The notes beneath the pieces are model-generated. The model was not told the DNA's origin, ran no database searches, and saw nothing but the letters and a program-made list of their open reading frames with translations. From Lachnospiraceae bacterium (GTDB taxonomy: Bacteria; Bacillota; Clostridia; Lachnospirales; Lachnospiraceae): a stretch of DNA of 64,000 bases. The DNA is taken from assembly GCA_017552985.1 (NCBI GenBank), contig JAFZNO010000134.1, positions 62,001-126,000 of the forward strand. Reading direction: 5' to 3'. Below are positions 35,888 to 43,807 of this stretch, in pieces (within the stretch, counting starts at the first letter, position 1; every line of letters starts with the position of its first letter). A program made the translations under genes and the position numbers.

Positions 35888-37972
35888 ATGCCCGAGATTC
35901 ACGTTTTGGATTCTGAGACAATCGATAAGATCGCTGCGGGTGAAGTCGTTGAGCGCCCCTCAAGCGTTGTGAAGGAGCTTGTGGAAAACGCACTGGATGC
36001 AGGTGCGGATGCCATCACCGTAGAGATCCGGGACGGCGGGATCAGCCTGATCCGCGTTACGGACAATGGCTGCGGCATGGAGAAGGATCAGGTGGAGAAA
36101 GCCTTCCTCCGGCACGCGACTAGCAAGATCGAGAAGGCAGAGGATCTTTCGAAAATACACAGCCTTGGATTTCGGGGTGAGGCTCTTTCCAGCATCGCAG
36201 CCGTTTCCCAGGTGGAAATGATCACGAAAACCGCAGGAACGCTTACGGGCGTCCGGTTTTGCATGGAGGGCGGCGTTGCGAAAGATTTGCAGGAGGTCGG
36301 CGCACCTGAGGGCACAACGTTTCTGGTACGGAATTTGTTTTATAACGTTCCCGTACGGAAAAAATTCTTAAAACAGCCACCGACGGAGGGTGGTTACGTT
36401 ACGGATCTGATGGAGCATTTGGCACTGTCCAGACCTGACGTATCCTTCCAGTTTGTTATTGGCAGTCAAACAAGATTCCACACATCGGGAAACGGCGACC
36501 TGAGGGAAGTGATCTACCGCATTTACGGCAGGGAGATCGCCAATGCCCTGGTTCCCATCCAGCACGAAGAGGGCGGCCTTAAGGTGGAAGGTTATCTCGG
36601 GAAACCAATCCTGGTGAGGTCAAACAGAAATTTTGAAATTTACTACGTTAATGGCCGCTTTATCAGAAGCACCATTGTTGCCAAAGCGATCGAAGAAGGC
36701 TATAAAGAGTATTTGATGCAGCATAAGTTTCCGTTCTGCGTGTTGCATTTTACCATGGACGTGGAAAGCGTCGACGTCAACGTTCATCCGACGAAAATGG
36801 ACGTGAGATTTTCGGATAATTTCATGATCACGGATTTCATTGCGGCTTCCGTGAAGGACGTGCTGGTTCACAAGGAAATGATCCCTCAGGACCGGCTGAC
36901 CGATGAGAAGGAGATCATGAAGGAGGACCGGAATCACAGGGGGCAAATGAATAAAACTCCCATTGCGGAACCCTTTGAACGCGTCCGGAAGAAAGAGGAT
37001 TTCGTTCGGGAGGAAACAGAGTACCTGAAGGAGAAACCGAAGAGGGATTCCTTCCAAAACAGTCCCGTTTGGGAGCGGTTAAAATCCGTTGTTACGCCGG
37101 CAAAACAAACGGTACAAGATGATTTCTTTACGGAGACTTCGGAGATTCCGGCAGAGGAGAAAATAACGCCGGAATCGGAATTTCAAAAGCAAGAAATTGC
37201 GCCGTTAGAAAAACTGCAAAAGCAAGATAACGCTCTGGAAAAAGAATTGTCAGAGGGAGAGATCGCTTCGGCGGAAGAACAATTGTCGAAAGTAGATAAT
37301 GCCCGGCAGGAAATTCATGTAGCACGGGACGTGCCAGAAGAAAAACCCAAGCAATTAGACTTGTTTGAAGAGAAGATCCTAACGGCAAGCAAGAAATCCG
37401 AGTATCAGTTGATCGGGCAGGTGTTTGACACTTATTGGATGTTCCAGTATCAAGACAAGCTTTGCATTCTGGATCAGCATGCCGCTCATGAAAAAGTGAA
37501 ATATGAGCGTTTCATGAAGCGGTATCATGAAAAAGAGGTACTGTCACAAATTTTGTTTCCGCCGGTGATCGTAAGCCTTTCCGGACAGGAAGAGGTTGTC
37601 TTAAAGGAGTGCCTTGGCACCTTTGAACGCATGGGTTTTGAGATTGAAGAATTTGGCGGAAATGAGTATGCACTCCGAAGCGTTCCCGTGGATCTCTATG
37701 GTTGCGGTGAGCGTGAGATGTTCCTTGCCATCCTGGATGAACTGGAAGCGGGAGTCAGCAAGCAGAATCCCCAGGTGGTTGAGGAAAGGATCGCCACAAT
37801 GGCATGCAAGGCTGCAGTCAAGGGAAACAACCGGCTCAGCTTTGAAGAGGCGGATCAGTTGATCGAGGAGCTGCTCACCTTGGACAATCCCTATAATTGT
37901 CCTCACGGCAGACCAACGATCATTACGATCTCAAAATATGAGATGGAAAAGAAGTTTAAGAGAATTATTTAG
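35888..37972 (+). CDS. mutL: DNA mismatch repair protein MutL (endonuclease type)
   Basis: Couples mismatch recognition to strand nicking. The N-terminal GHKL ATPase has IAAGEVVERPSSVVKELVEN, DNGCGM and GFRGEALSS. A variable acidic linker (about 335-500) rich in Glu, Lys and Gln joins it to the C-terminal dimerisation domain. That domain contains DQHAAHEKVKYE (Asp near 529), matching the DQHA-x2-E-x4-E metal motif of MutL proteins with endonuclease activity, plus ACKAAVKGN and CPHGRPT. This fits an organism without MutH. The 694-residue length comes mainly from the long linker. Confidence 0.97.
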   Translation: MPEIHVLDSETIDKIAAGEVVERPSSVVKELVENALDAGADAITVEIRDGGISLIRVTDNGCGMEKDQVEKAFLRHATSKIEKAEDLSKIHSLGFRGEALSSIAAVSQVEMITKTAGTLTGVRFCMEGGVAKDLQEVGAPEGTTFLVRNLFYNVPVRKKFLKQPPTEGGYVTDLMEHLALSRPDVSFQFVIGSQTRFHTSGNGDLREVIYRIYGREIANALVPIQHEEGGLKVEGYLGKPILVRSNRNFEIYYVNGRFIRSTIVAKAIEEGYKEYLMQHKFPFCVLHFTMDVESVDVNVHPTKMDVRFSDNFMITDFIAASVKDVLVHKEMIPQDRLTDEKEIMKEDRNHRGQMNKTPIAEPFERVRKKEDFVREETEYLKEKPKRDSFQNSPVWERLKSVVTPAKQTVQDDFFTETSEIPAEEKITPESEFQKQEIAPLEKLQKQDNALEKELSEGEIASAEEQLSKVDNARQEIHVARDVPEEKPKQLDLFEEKILTASKKSEYQLIGQVFDTYWMFQYQDKLCILDQHAAHEKVKYERFMKRYHEKEVLSQILFPPVIVSLSGQEEVVLKECLGTFERMGFEIEEFGGNEYALRSVPVDLYGCGEREMFLAILDELEAGVSKQNPQVVEERIATMACKAAVKGNNRLSFEEADQLIEELLTLDNPYNCPHGRPTIITISKYEMEKKFKRII

Positions 37973-37981
37973 GGAGTTTGC

Positions 37982-38971
37982 ATGGATCAGATGATTTCGG
38001 AAATGCAAAAACCAGAGGGCAGGGAGCTTCCGCCCATGGTCATATTGTCCGGCCCTACGGGTGTTGGCAAGACAAAGCTGTCCATAAGACTTGCCAAGGC
38101 GATTGACGGAGAGATCATCTCGGCAGATTCCGCACAGGTCTATGAATACATGGACGTTGGTTCGGCAAAGATCATGCCGGAGGAGATGCAGGGCATTCCG
38201 CATCACCTGATCAACGTTCTGAAACCCTGGGAAGACTTTAACGTGGTTACGTTTCAAAAGCTCTGCAAGGACGCGCTTCGTGGGATTTATGACCGCGGAA
38301 GGATTCCCATTGTTGTCGGGGGGACGGGCTTCTACGTACAGGCGCTGCTTCGCGACATTGATTTTACCGAGAATGAAGAGAATGGTGAATACAGGAAATC
38401 GTTAGAGGAAAAGGCCAAGGCGGAGGGTCCGGAGGCGCTTCATGAGATGCTCCGGAAGGTGGATCCGGTTTCCGCAGAGGCTATCCATGCCAATAACGTT
38501 AAGCGTACCATCCGTGCCTTGGAATTTTACCAGTTGACGAAAACCCCCATTTCGGCGCATAATGAGACGGAGCGTCTCCGGAAAAGGGCTTACCGGTGTT
38601 GCTATTTCGTGCTGAATGACCTGCGGGAAAAGCTTTATGAAAAGATCGAGCTCCGGGTGGATGAGATGATCCAAAACGGGCTGGTGAATGAGGTGAAGCA
38701 TCTTCGTGAGCTTGGCTGCGAAAAGGGCATGACTTCCATGCAGGCCTTGGGATATAAATAAATCTTGGATTATTTATCTGGCGAATGCACTTTGGAAGAA
38801 GCAATCGCACAGATCAAGCTTTCCACCAGGCATTTTGCAAAGCGTCAGCTCACTTGGTTTCGCAGGGAAGAGGAAGTGATCTGGCTGAACAAGCAGGACT
38901 ATGATTATGACGAGGACAAGATCCTCGGGAAAATGCTGTCTGACCTTAGGAGGGAAGGCGTCATAAAATAA
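37982..38971 (+). pseudogene. miaA: tRNA dimethylallyltransferase MiaA, interrupted by in-frame TAA
   Basis: MiaA transfers a dimethylallyl group to A37 of UNN-reading tRNAs. The P-loop GPTGVGKT (about 24-31), SADSAQVYEYMDVGSAK and the conserved KGMTSMQALGYK are intact. Codon 260 (38759-38761) is TAA where the family normally has the Glu of GYKEI. The same frame then continues for 69 codons with the expected tail, including FAKRQLTWFRREEEVIWLN. One G-to-T change would explain it. Readable length including the stop codon is 330 codons, normal for MiaA. It may be a real nonsense mutation, a sequencing error or, least likely, read-through. A TTG at 38765 has no ribosome site. Confidence 0.88.
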
Positions 38972-38990
38972 CGGAAAGTAGGTAGAAGAC

Positions 38991-40274
38991 ATGTTGGGGA
39001 CAAAGGAAGCTTTTTTGTCCATGGGAATTTCAAAAGAGGTTTATGATTTTGGCAATTCCGTTTTGGAAGAATTAAAGGATCGCTTTGAGCAGATCGATCA
39101 GGTTGCCGAGATCAATCAATTAAAGGTGCTGGGCGCCATGCAAAAGCATCAGGTCAGCGAGGCCTGCCTTTTGGGTACGACGGGATACGGCTACAACGAC
39201 ATCGGAAGAGATGCGCTGGAAGCCGTTTATGCCTCGGTGTTTCATACGGAGGATGCCCTGGTAAGGCCGCAGATCACTTGCGGAACCCACGCGCTTGCCC
39301 TTGCTCTCATGAGCAACTTAAGGCCAGGAGATGAGCTGTTGTCTCCCGTGGGGAAGCCTTATGACACCTTGGAAGAGGTGATCGGCATTAGACCCTCCAA
39401 GGGCAGCCTGGCCGAATACGGCGTTTCCTATCGTCAGGTGGACCTGCTCCCTGACGGAAGCTTTGATTTTGAAGGAATCCGTCAAGCCATCAATGAAAAG
39501 ACGAAGCTTGTGACCATTCAGAGATCCAAGGGATATCAGACGAGACCAACCCTATCCGTGGCACGGATAGGGGAACTGATCGCCTATATCAAATCCATTA
39601 AAAGCGACGTGCTTTGCATGGTGGATAATTGCTACGGTGAATTTGTAGAGATCATGGAGCCTTCTGACGTTGGGGCGGACATGGTGGTCGGGTCCTTGAT
39701 AAAGAATCCGGGCGGCGGTCTTGCACCGATCGGCGGATATATCGCAGGAAAGAAGGAGTGCGTCGAGAATGCGGCGTATCGCTTGACAAGTCCCGGCCTT
39801 GGAAAAGAGGTTGGCGCTTCCCTGGGAATCCTGCCGCAGTTTTATCAAGGATTATTCCTTGCGCCCACGGTTACGGCCAGCGCGTTAAAGGGAGCGATCT
39901 TTGCCGCGAATCTTTATGAAAAATTAGGTTTTCCCGTGATCCCGAACGGTTCGGAGAGCAGACATGACATCATTCAGGCAGTGACCTTTGGAAAACCCGA
40001 AGGGGTAATTGCCTTCTGCGAGGGCATACAGGCCGCTGCACCGGTAGACAGCCACGTGACGCCGGAGCCCTGGGACATGCCGGGCTATGACGCAAAGGTG
40101 ATCATGGCGGCCGGAGCGTTTGTGTCAGGTTCTTCCATTGAGTTATCCGCGGATGGTCCCATTAAGGAGCCTTATGCCGTGTATTTCCAGGGCGGTCTTA
40201 CCTGGCCCCATGCGAAGTACGGGATCTTAAAAACTCTTGAGAGCTTAAAGTCGAAGGGTATCATCGAGCTTTAA
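38991..40274 (+). CDS. ynbB: YnbB-like PLP enzyme (methionine gamma-lyase family, 'aluminum resistance')
   Basis: A pyridoxal-phosphate-dependent protein of the Met_gamma_lyase (Pfam PF06838) family, long annotated as aluminum resistance protein although its reaction is not firmly known. The cofactor lysine is probably Lys238 in VGSLIKNPGGG, with MVDNCYGEFVE supplying the cofactor aspartate. The 427-residue length is typical. In Bacillus the order is mutL-miaA-hfq-ynb; here hfq is absent between miaA and this gene. Confidence 0.9.
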   Translation: MLGTKEAFLSMGISKEVYDFGNSVLEELKDRFEQIDQVAEINQLKVLGAMQKHQVSEACLLGTTGYGYNDIGRDALEAVYASVFHTEDALVRPQITCGTHALALALMSNLRPGDELLSPVGKPYDTLEEVIGIRPSKGSLAEYGVSYRQVDLLPDGSFDFEGIRQAINEKTKLVTIQRSKGYQTRPTLSVARIGELIAYIKSIKSDVLCMVDNCYGEFVEIMEPSDVGADMVVGSLIKNPGGGLAPIGGYIAGKKECVENAAYRLTSPGLGKEVGASLGILPQFYQGLFLAPTVTASALKGAIFAANLYEKLGFPVIPNGSESRHDIIQAVTFGKPEGVIAFCEGIQAAAPVDSHVTPEPWDMPGYDAKVIMAAGAFVSGSSIELSADGPIKEPYAVYFQGGLTWPHAKYGILKTLESLKSKGIIEL

Positions 40275-40294
40275 GAATGACGCGGCGCGTCGAA

Positions 40295-40306
40295 TTTTCG
40301 CGAAAA
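40295..40306. promoter_or_regulatory. Palindrome TTTTCGCGAAAA, possible operator
   Basis: A perfect 12-bp palindrome 21 bases after the ynbB stop and upstream of the DUF4321 gene. The core TTTCGCGAAA recurs at 57278-57287, also just after a stop codon and before a new transcription unit. No regulator is recognised. Confidence 0.4.
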
Positions 40307-40389
40307 AAAGAATATGAATTTTGTATACTTCTGTTTTAATTTGTGTTACCATATAGAAGTGTGGGATAAATGGAAGTGGGGGTACGGTT

Positions 40390-40629
40390 TTGAAAAAAAC
40401 GAATTGGTTACTGGTCTTTTTGATCTTGATCGGTTTTGTGGTAGGCGGCCTGATCGGTTCCTACTTTCAAAACACGTTCTTGAATTACGGGCAGTCCTTT
40501 GGACTGGATACTCCCGTTGTTCTTAATCTGGGATTTCTTGTTCTCACGTTTGGCTTAAACATTCACATTACCATTGCCTGCGTGATCGGCGTCGTGATCG
40601 CCCTGGTGGCATGGCGCTTTATGAAATAA
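40390..40629 (+). CDS. DUF4321 small membrane protein
   Basis: A 79-residue protein with two hydrophobic helices (about 6-28 and 42-75) separated by a short polar loop with SYFQNTFLNYGQSFGLDTP. It matches my knowledge of the DUF4321 family, which lies beside radC and mre genes in Clostridia; no function is established. The start is TTG after GGGGG; no ATG is suitable. It may open the cell-shape cluster, being followed by radC after 48 bases. Confidence 0.78.
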   Translation: MKKTNWLLVFLILIGFVVGGLIGSYFQNTFLNYGQSFGLDTPVVLNLGFLVLTFGLNIHITIACVIGVVIALVAWRFMK

Positions 40630-40677
40630 GAAACATAGGGCTGTTTGCTTGCTTTCCGGAAGGTGGAAAGGAGCAAA

Positions 40678-41373
40678 ATGAAAGAAATTGAGAATCAGGT
40701 ACTTCAGCAGGAGCTTCCCTACGAAAAGTTCTTGCGGTTCGGCCCGGAAAGTCTTACGGAGGCTGAACTGCTGGCGATCATCCTTCGCACGGGGACCCAT
40801 GACAGGTCCGCACTGGAACTGGCAAGAGAGGTGTTGTCCCTTGGGAGATATCCACGGACAGGCCTTTTGGGATTACATGACGTAAGCCTTGAGGAACTCG
40901 AGAAGGTAAAGGGGATTGGCCAAGTAAAGGCCGTAAAGCTAAAGAGTCTTACGGAATTGGCCATGAGAATTTCATCCTCCGTCGCCGAGAAGGGAATCAA
41001 CGTCAAAGAACCCTGCACCATCGCTGCATATTTCATGGAGAAACTGCGGCACCGGAAAACGGAATGCGTTTATCTCGTAAGTCTTGACGCCAAAGGGCTG
41101 ATCTTGGAGGAAAAGCGGCTTTCGGAAGGAAGCGTAAACTTTTCGCTGATCTGTCCAAGGGACTTGTTCCTGGCAGCGCTAAAGGCGCAGGCAGTCAACG
41201 TCATCTTATTGCATAATCATCCCAGCGGGGATCCGGCGCCCAGCCAGGCGGACGTGGAAGTGACGGAGAGGATCGCACGCCTGGGAACGGAGCTTGGCAT
41301 TCCACTGCTGGATCACGTGATCATTGGAGATCAAAAGTTTTACAGCTTTCGTCAGGAAGGCATACTTACGTAA
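40678..41373 (+). CDS. radC: RadC-like JAB-domain protein
   Basis: A 231-residue protein with an N-terminal helix-hairpin-helix region (LEKVKGIGQVKAVKL, about 80-95) and a C-terminal JAB/MPN metalloprotease-like domain with HNHPSGDPAPSQAD (His179, His181, then Ser and Asp). Despite the name, no DNA repair role is proven. It often precedes mreB in Firmicutes, as here. The ATG at 40678 follows AAAGGAG; the frame is open further upstream but without a ribosome site. Confidence 0.92.
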   Translation: MKEIENQVLQQELPYEKFLRFGPESLTEAELLAIILRTGTHDRSALELAREVLSLGRYPRTGLLGLHDVSLEELEKVKGIGQVKAVKLKSLTELAMRISSSVAEKGINVKEPCTIAAYFMEKLRHRKTECVYLVSLDAKGLILEEKRLSEGSVNFSLICPRDLFLAALKAQAVNVILLHNHPSGDPAPSQADVEVTERIARLGTELGIPLLDHVIIGDQKFYSFRQEGILT

Positions 41374-41411
41374 ATAAAGTACGATTGGATAATGGAAAGG
41401 AGCATGGAACA

Positions 41412-42422
41412 TTGGTTTTTAATGCATTCGGTATCGATCTGGGTACTAACAACATCAAAATCTATGACAGGAATGAGGACAAGGTGGTCATCGAGAAGAA
41501 CATGATCGCCGTGGAGAATAAAAGCACGCTGTTTGCATACGGCAACTCCGCGTTTGAAATGTATGAGAAGGCACCTGGAAACATCCAGATCTCTTATCCC
41601 TTGTCCAATGGCGTGATCGCGGACATTAAGAACATGGAGACGCTGATCAAATACTTTATTGGCGACCTTCAAAAAGGTTCCTACAGACCTTCCGATTTCT
41701 ACGTGGCAGTGCCTACGGACGTGACGGAGGTTGAGAAGAGGGCATTCTATGATCTTGTCAAGGATGCGGGCGTTAAGGCGAAAAAGATCATGGTGGTGGA
41801 AAAGGCCGTTGCGGATGCGTTGGGACAGGACGTGGACGTAAAGAATTCCCAGGGCGTTATCGTTGTCAACGTTGGATATGAGACGACGGAGATTTCGATC
41901 CTTTCCCTTGGCGGCATTGTTCTCAGCCGGTTGATCAAGGTGGGCGGAATGAAATTTGACGAAGCCATCCGGAATGCCGTTAGAAAGGAATTTTCGCTGA
42001 TCATCGGCGGCAAAACTGCTGAAAACATAAAGATCAACCTGAAAAAGCTGGAGGAGAATGAAGAGGGCGCCGTTGTATACGGACGCGACATCGTGACCGG
42101 ACTTCCCGTGGAGCGCACCATTCCCACAAAGCTCGTCGTAGATTCCATGGAAGAGCACTTTAATACCATTGTTGATAACGTAAAGGTGATCCTGGAGAGA
42201 ACCCCGCCTGAGCTTGCGGCTGACATTTTCCGCAAGGGCATTTATCTTTCCGGCGGCGCTTCCCAGGTAAATCACTTGGCAGAGCGTCTTGCCAGCGGAA
42301 CGGGTCTTAAAGTGAATCAGGCAGAAGAGCCCATTGCAAGCGTGGCCCTTGGCCTGGCAAAGATCATCAAGGAAGACAATTACAAAACGGTAGCTTACGC
42401 AATCGAAGGGATGAGTAGATGA
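41412..42422 (+). CDS. mreB: Rod-shape determining protein MreB (actin homologue)
   Basis: Forms membrane-associated filaments that steer the elongation machinery. The actin-type phosphate loop reads GIDLGTNNIKIY (about 7-18). Phosphate 2 appears as VNVGYETTEISILSLGG, and the adenosine motif YLSGGASQVNHL is near the end. The start is TTG 41412, nine bases after AAAGGAG, giving 336 residues as expected. It overlaps mreC by four bases. The phosphate-1 loop departs from the usual GTANTLVY pattern at two positions, suggesting a lineage-specific paralogue. Confidence 0.93.
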   Translation: MVFNAFGIDLGTNNIKIYDRNEDKVVIEKNMIAVENKSTLFAYGNSAFEMYEKAPGNIQISYPLSNGVIADIKNMETLIKYFIGDLQKGSYRPSDFYVAVPTDVTEVEKRAFYDLVKDAGVKAKKIMVVEKAVADALGQDVDVKNSQGVIVVNVGYETTEISILSLGGIVLSRLIKVGGMKFDEAIRNAVRKEFSLIIGGKTAENIKINLKKLEENEEGAVVYGRDIVTGLPVERTIPTKLVVDSMEEHFNTIVDNVKVILERTPPELAADIFRKGIYLSGGASQVNHLAERLASGTGLKVNQAEEPIASVALGLAKIIKEDNYKTVAYAIEGMSR

Positions 42423-43288
42423 GCCCAATCGTAAAACGGAAGGGGGAGAAATTTACTCTGCCGAGTAAATGGCTCCTCTTTATTTTGACAATTATATGCA
42501 CTGCGTTAATGTTGTTTACTTTCACGACGGATTTTTTTGACAAGCCCCTCGGAACCATCGTTGGGTATGCGCTAGTTCCCTTTGAAAAGGGCATAGGCAA
42601 GGCCGGAGGCTGGTTCTCCAGCCGTAAGGATGAGTTTACCCAGATCAAGTCGCTGATCAAGGAAAACCAGTCCCTGAAGGAAGAAGTTGCACGCCTTACG
42701 GAAGAAAACACTTTATTACAGCAGGACAAATACGAACTGAATAAGCTGCGCCAGCTCTTTGAACTGGATGAACAGTATGAAGAGTATCACAAGGTGGGAG
42801 CAAGGATCATCTCCCGTGATTCCGGCAACTGGTATTCTGCCTTTGTCATTGACAAGGGAACGGATGACGGGATCATGAAGGACATGAACGTGATCGCCGG
42901 CGGCGGTCTTGTAGGCAGGATCAGTGCCGTTGGACCCAATTGGGCCCGCGTGACGGCAATTATTTCCGATAATGCCAACGTCAGCGGCATGACTCTTGCA
43001 ACCGAGGATAACCTGATCGTTTCCGGAAGCCTTAAGGGAATGAATGAAGGAGTGATCTATTTCTCAAAACTTGTGGATTCCAAGGGCGCGGTAAAGGCGG
43101 GAGATAAGATCGTCACCTCAGACATCAGTGACAAATTCCTGCCAGGCATTCTGATCGGTTACGTATTAACCGTTGAGCCGGATAATAACAACCTGACGAA
43201 GTCAGGCACGATGATCCCGGCCGTTGATTTTGAACATTTATCTGAAGTTTTGGTGATCACGGATCAAAAGCAGATCATAGAGGAGTAA
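42419..43288 (+). CDS. mreC: Rod-shape determining protein MreC
   Basis: A single-pass protein that links MreB to cell-wall synthases outside the membrane. One membrane helix (about 17-38) is followed by a coiled coil (about 72-110, with repeated LKEEVARLTEENTLLQQDK) and a beta-rich C-terminal domain. The 289-residue length fits. It overlaps mreB (ATGA) and lies eight bases before mreD. Confidence 0.95.
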   Translation: MSPIVKRKGEKFTLPSKWLLFILTIICTALMLFTFTTDFFDKPLGTIVGYALVPFEKGIGKAGGWFSSRKDEFTQIKSLIKENQSLKEEVARLTEENTLLQQDKYELNKLRQLFELDEQYEEYHKVGARIISRDSGNWYSAFVIDKGTDDGIMKDMNVIAGGGLVGRISAVGPNWARVTAIISDNANVSGMTLATEDNLIVSGSLKGMNEGVIYFSKLVDSKGAVKAGDKIVTSDISDKFLPGILIGYVLTVEPDNNNLTKSGTMIPAVDFEHLSEVLVITDQKQIIEE

Positions 43289-43295
43289 GGTAACC

Positions 43296-43805
43296 ATGCT
43301 GAGCTTTCTTTTTACCGGAGCGCTGATCCTGATATTGTTTCTGTTGCAGACCGCCGTATTTCCGGTGCTCCTGCCCCTGCGCGTTTTACCCAACCTTTTG
43401 ATCATTCTTACTGCGTCAAAGGGATTCATGAAAGGGGAAAACGCCGGCATGGCCGTCGGATTTATCTGCGGTCTGCTTTATGACGCATTTTTTGGAGACG
43501 TGATCGGGTTTTATGCTTTGCTGTTTACTTACGTTGGATTTATCAATGGCAAGTTTTCCCGGGTATTTTATCCCGAGGACATCAAGCTTCCACTTGCTTT
43601 GATCACGGTTAGCGATTTGACTTTTGGCCTCACCGCCTACGTGTTTTTATTCCTGATCTTCGGTAAGCTGGATTTCCCGTACTACTTTATTCACGTAATC
43701 CTGCCGGAGACGGTTGTGACCATGGTCGCAACTCTGGCTTTTTATCCAATCATTCTGAAGATCAATGAATACCTTCACAAGAGACAGAGAAAGAGAGAGT
43801 ACTGA
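43296..43805 (+). CDS. mreD: Rod-shape determining protein MreD
   Basis: A 169-residue integral membrane protein with about five helices and the short conserved GFICGLLYDAFFGDVIGFYAL region. It is part of the elongation complex with MreC. AAGGTAACC lies before the ATG. The PBP2 gene begins two bases after its stop. Confidence 0.92.
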   Translation: MLSFLFTGALILILFLLQTAVFPVLLPLRVLPNLLIILTASKGFMKGENAGMAVGFICGLLYDAFFGDVIGFYALLFTYVGFINGKFSRVFYPEDIKLPLALITVSDLTFGLTAYVFLFLIFGKLDFPYYFIHVILPETVVTMVATLAFYPIILKINEYLHKRQRKREY

Positions 43806-43807
43806 TT

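Noticed and set aside
38765..38971. C-terminal miaA fragment as a separate gene starting at TTG
   Set aside because: It continues the miaA frame and family sequence directly, and no ribosome site precedes the TTG; it is better treated as part of an interrupted miaA.
37982..38971. Programmed stop-codon read-through or recoding in miaA
   Set aside because: The stop is TAA, the least leaky codon, followed by A; no read-through context or stem-loop is evident and other genes in the window end with TAA normally.
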